64,000 nt of DNA from Amoeboaphelidium protococcarum (Eukaryota; Aphelidiomycota; Aphelidea): the NCBI GenBank assembly GCA_023515745.1, contig JALECJ010000257.1, forward strand, positions 64,687 to 128,686, in the 5' to 3' direction. Position 1 is the first letter of the stretch; every line of letters starts with the position of its first letter. The notes below the pieces were generated by a model. That model did no database searches and was not told the DNA's origin. It saw only the letters and a program-made list of their open reading frames with translations. Positions 59,377-64,000 of this stretch are shown one piece after another. A program made the position numbers and the translations under genes.

Positions 59377-61376
59377 TCAGCGTTTTCCCAACAACCAACC
59401 GTTGCTAAGCATGACACTCAAGTCTTTTAACATGTCTGCTGATCGGTCGCTGTCATAGCTCAAACAAACGCGCTCTGTGGGATCCAACCTAGGCAATGAC
59501 CATTTTGTACCTTCATTCAATAGTCGCGACTCATTGATCATTGAGTATCCAAGCGCACTATCAAGAAGTTTTTAGCATTTCAATTAGTACTCAGTTTCGG
59601 TGGTTGACTTTTACAACTATCGCAATAGGTCAAGAATGAGCAGATACTGAGAGAGTTGCATGCATTATTTCTACTTCAAGATGACTTCTGCGCAATACAG
59701 TTACAATAATGGTATATCAGGAGCCTCTTACAAGACTTCAAGCAGCACAGTCCGCATCATTTAGTCAAGGCCTTTCTCGAACAATGCAAGCTACTTTGCC
59801 TTGTGCACAAAAATTATTCCCAACTTTTATCGGAGTTTTGTAGAATTTTACTTTTTTAAATAGATTACGACACATTAAGTTAGAAATTATCTCGAAACAC
59901 TATTGCATTACTCGGAAGACTCTAAAGACTTCAGAATTAAACGTTAAAACTGCAGCAAATGTCTCTCATGCAATTTGTTCACTAATGAGAGAGTTGAGGT
60001 AAGCAAACCTTCATCAACACTCGAATTCAACTTGATGAGATGAGAGAATGTACATTCGATTATAGCCAAGCAGCAGTCAGCAGAGCATGAGTCGTTTGAA
60101 TAGGGCTCTTTGTATTCGACCAGATTCTACAACATAACTTCGACATCATGTGAAAACGAGATATCCTTTAACACAGCAGACAACATGTACTAAGAAGTTT
60201 AATCGGCCCTTTAACTTAGCAAATGAAGAGATTATTTCCATGAAGTGCCAGTAGAATCAACTGAATTTATAACTTTGAGCTGATACGCAGTGAATGATTG
60301 CAGTTTAGTTAAAGATGCATCTTACAACACAACATCCTTCACTAAAGACAGATCCTGCTCGGTGCATTTATCACCATGCAGTTTTATGACCCCATAAAGC
60401 AACTCTAATATATCCAACTAACTCCAAAAGTAAGAAACTCCTTGATAAGCAGCATCCAAATGCAAGCCTGAACGCCTCAATTGCGCGAAAATATGGCATA
60501 GAGGTTGTATAAGCGCCAATGATTAACTTGAAGATAGAAGTGGCAGATATTACTTCAGGTACTACAAAGAGCAATGCATAACATTAAGATCCCTACATAC
60601 ATATTGTATAATTATCTGATATGACTTAATCTTAATTACTAATCTTACTCATTAACAAACAGTTGCAGCAGCTTCATGTGGACTTAATTTTAAGCATTCA
60701 CCTTCTGAAGAGCAAGTAACAACTGCTGAGATTTACATCTTACGCCACTATATTTAGAATTGAGAAAGCCAAGAAATAAATTAACTTTACTCAACACGAA
60801 ATCTATGCCATCTTTAAATGCCAACAGTTAAATTCTGATGAAATCGAGAACCATCGCCACCAAGTCCTCACTATCATCAACCAGATGTATATCAAACTCT
60901 ATTGCATTGAACAGCAAAATGATTCCTGCAGCATCATCAAAACTCATCTAGTTTAGAGTGAAATAGTCTACATTGATGCCGTATGATTTACATGATAGAC
61001 CATAAACATACTTACACTGAGCTTTGAGCGTGAAACCATCTTGAGGAATCAACGCGTAGAGTTTCATCAATAGAGCCAGATATAGCGCATCAAAGTGGTC
61101 AAGGTATACTGACAAAATGAGACTAGACTTCATAACATTATTAAAACCAGATTTAAAAGCAAACTTGGACAATAACTTATAATCTTTCAATAGATGTTGT
61201 ATTTCGAGAAAAGAGTTCCGCAGTAATTAACTAGCAGTCGATTGGTCACTCTAAAATATAGTAGCAATTAAGTACAGCAAATTGGCAAATGGACTGAGTG
61301 AAAAACTTACTTGAGCACATCTACTTGAAGACAGTTAATGAAGAAAAAAGTCAAGTTTCTATAAATTATGTTGCAT
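59377..61376 (-). CDS. All-helical protein of unknown function
   Basis: Two exons, 61376-60649 and 60592-59377, with a 56-nt gtaag...tag intron; 647 residues. The composition is Leu/Ser-rich and helical throughout (FLEIQHLLKDYKLLSKFAFK; LVAMVLDFIRIQLLAFKDGI; VDEGLLTSTLSLVNKLHERH). No transmembrane span or catalytic motif stands out; HEAT-like repeats are possible. The intron was chosen because it joins two frames with the same character and phase. The ATG lies only 11 bases downstream of the preceding gene's stop on the same strand, so its promoter is inside or upstream of the C2H2 gene. Confidence 0.6.
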
Positions 61377-61387
61377 ATTTAATTTAT

Positions 61388-62344
<957 letters not shown>

Positions 62345-63229
62345 TGAATTATCGGGAGCTATATAAACTAAGCAGGATAAATGTGTTATCAAAATTTTTA
62401 ACAATAGACTGAAATTTAATCTGTATATCAAAAATCATGGAGCGCTATAAATTTTCACGACCTCATCTGACACGGATCGTGAAAATTCGTCATGCTCGGT
62501 TGAAACATACTCGTGAAATTAAATTCGTAACTTGATCGATCGATGACAAATGATGTATATCGCGGCTTTATGGAGAATTTACTATCAAAACGATGATATT
62601 CAATCAATGCTGTTTCCAAAAGTAAGCATGGTATAAGTTCTTGTATGAATTCCCATAAATGCGAGCAATTTGACTCTCTACGGCAAATCTGTTAGATGCA
62701 TTTGTTGTCACATCGAAAGCGATCGAGGCATAATCAACGTCTTGATTAATCTAGTACCTGTAGCCAGCTTTACGCTTGTGAATGCTAAGCGTGTTTAATT
62801 TTTGGGTGATGAATGTTCTTAGATACTTTCAAATCACAATCTCTAGAAATAATTATAAACTATGCGTCTGGTGTTTGTCTATACATAAAGAATATCCTAT
62901 TGAACAACAAACGCGTCAGCTCATTGTTTTGACATTGAAGCAACAATAAGACCACTAGCATAACAAAACTTTGTTCATACAACATTTAAAGATTTCTAGT
63001 AGAGATCCTTTAATTTTAAACATATTTTTAGACATGAACATTAAACATGATCCAGGCACATGGAATAACGGAATGCCGTCAATCCTTCTAGTTACGCTTA
63101 TAAATAAGTCAATGCTATTTATAAGACTGTTGTCCGACACTTCTTTGATTTTCAAACATTCACCCTTCTAAATACCAACATACTCAAGATCATTACTAAA
63201 GTAATAATAACTTCTCAAAATGTCTGGTG
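62345..63229. promoter_or_regulatory. Divergent promoter with an 11-bp inverted repeat
   Basis: 885 bases between the C2H2 gene (-) and the MARK gene (+). aattttcacga at 62451-62461 is repeated inverted at 62478-62488 with a 16-base spacer, and a third half-site tcgtgaaat lies at 62512-62520. The spacing suggests a dimeric or tandem binding site. No gene was seen in the remainder. Confidence 0.4.

Positions 63230-64000
<771 letters not shown>

Overview
This is a eukaryotic nuclear window that reads correctly only if TAA and TAG are sense codons, almost certainly glutamine, and TGA is the sole stop. Every protein gene placed here ends in TGA and carries many in-frame TAA/TAG codons, often inside Gln-rich tracts that mix them with CAG and CAA. 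Introns are few, GT-AG and very short (11 placed, 53-75 nt). The gene set looks opisthokont and fungal-side: a Skg3/Caf120-type PH protein, a Trs120/TRAPPC9 subunit, a MEF2-type MADS factor, Msn2-like zinc fingers, a TACC protein, a Sae2/CtIP protein, and Kin1/MARK and Rmd1/RMND1 family proteins. It also keeps ABRACL/Costars and an actin-maturation-protease-like gene. I infer a fungal relative with the UAR=Gln code (for example an aphelid-like lineage) rather than a ciliate. The lineage is inference; the code is read directly from the sequence.

Layout. 1-5 kb: a repeat-rich accessory zone with two copies of a kinase-fold (Crinkler/CRN-like) gene, a direct repeat around an assembly N, and a small structured element. 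5.4-12.8 kb: Skg3/Caf120-like protein (-), YdhF-like aldo/keto reductase (+), APC permease (+). 12.9-16.7 kb: a third, inverted copy of the CRN-like gene and a decayed Ty3/gypsy integrase. 17.3-30.5 kb: a dense housekeeping block: 7TM protein, RING-CH ligase, mitochondrial MetRS, actin maturation protease, RMND1-type membrane protein, mitochondrial uL6, class 3 lipase, Costars protein, Sae2/CtIP. 30.7-36.7 kb: an accessory island with a tyrosine recombinase, two oppositely oriented clusters of look-alike stem-loops, a damaged Ulp1-like protease and an unknown gene. 36.7-64 kb: Trs120/TRAPPC9, glycosyltransferase, coiled-coil protein, ATP synthase e, membrane receptor-like kinase, UTP12/WDR3, MADS factor, unknown protein, TACC, disordered Gln-rich protein, helical protein, C2H2 factor, and the start of a MARK/Kin1 kinase.

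The housekeeping genes have no operon-like logic. Themes that recur are mitochondrial function (MetRS, uL6m, ATP synthase e, RMND1-like), cytoskeleton and division (TACC, MARK, Costars, actin protease) and ribosome biogenesis (UTP12). The accessory parts share repeats, indel-broken frames and mobile-element enzymes. Several genes differ from an intact frame by one short tandem-repeat unit, which points to active slippage or residual assembly error.
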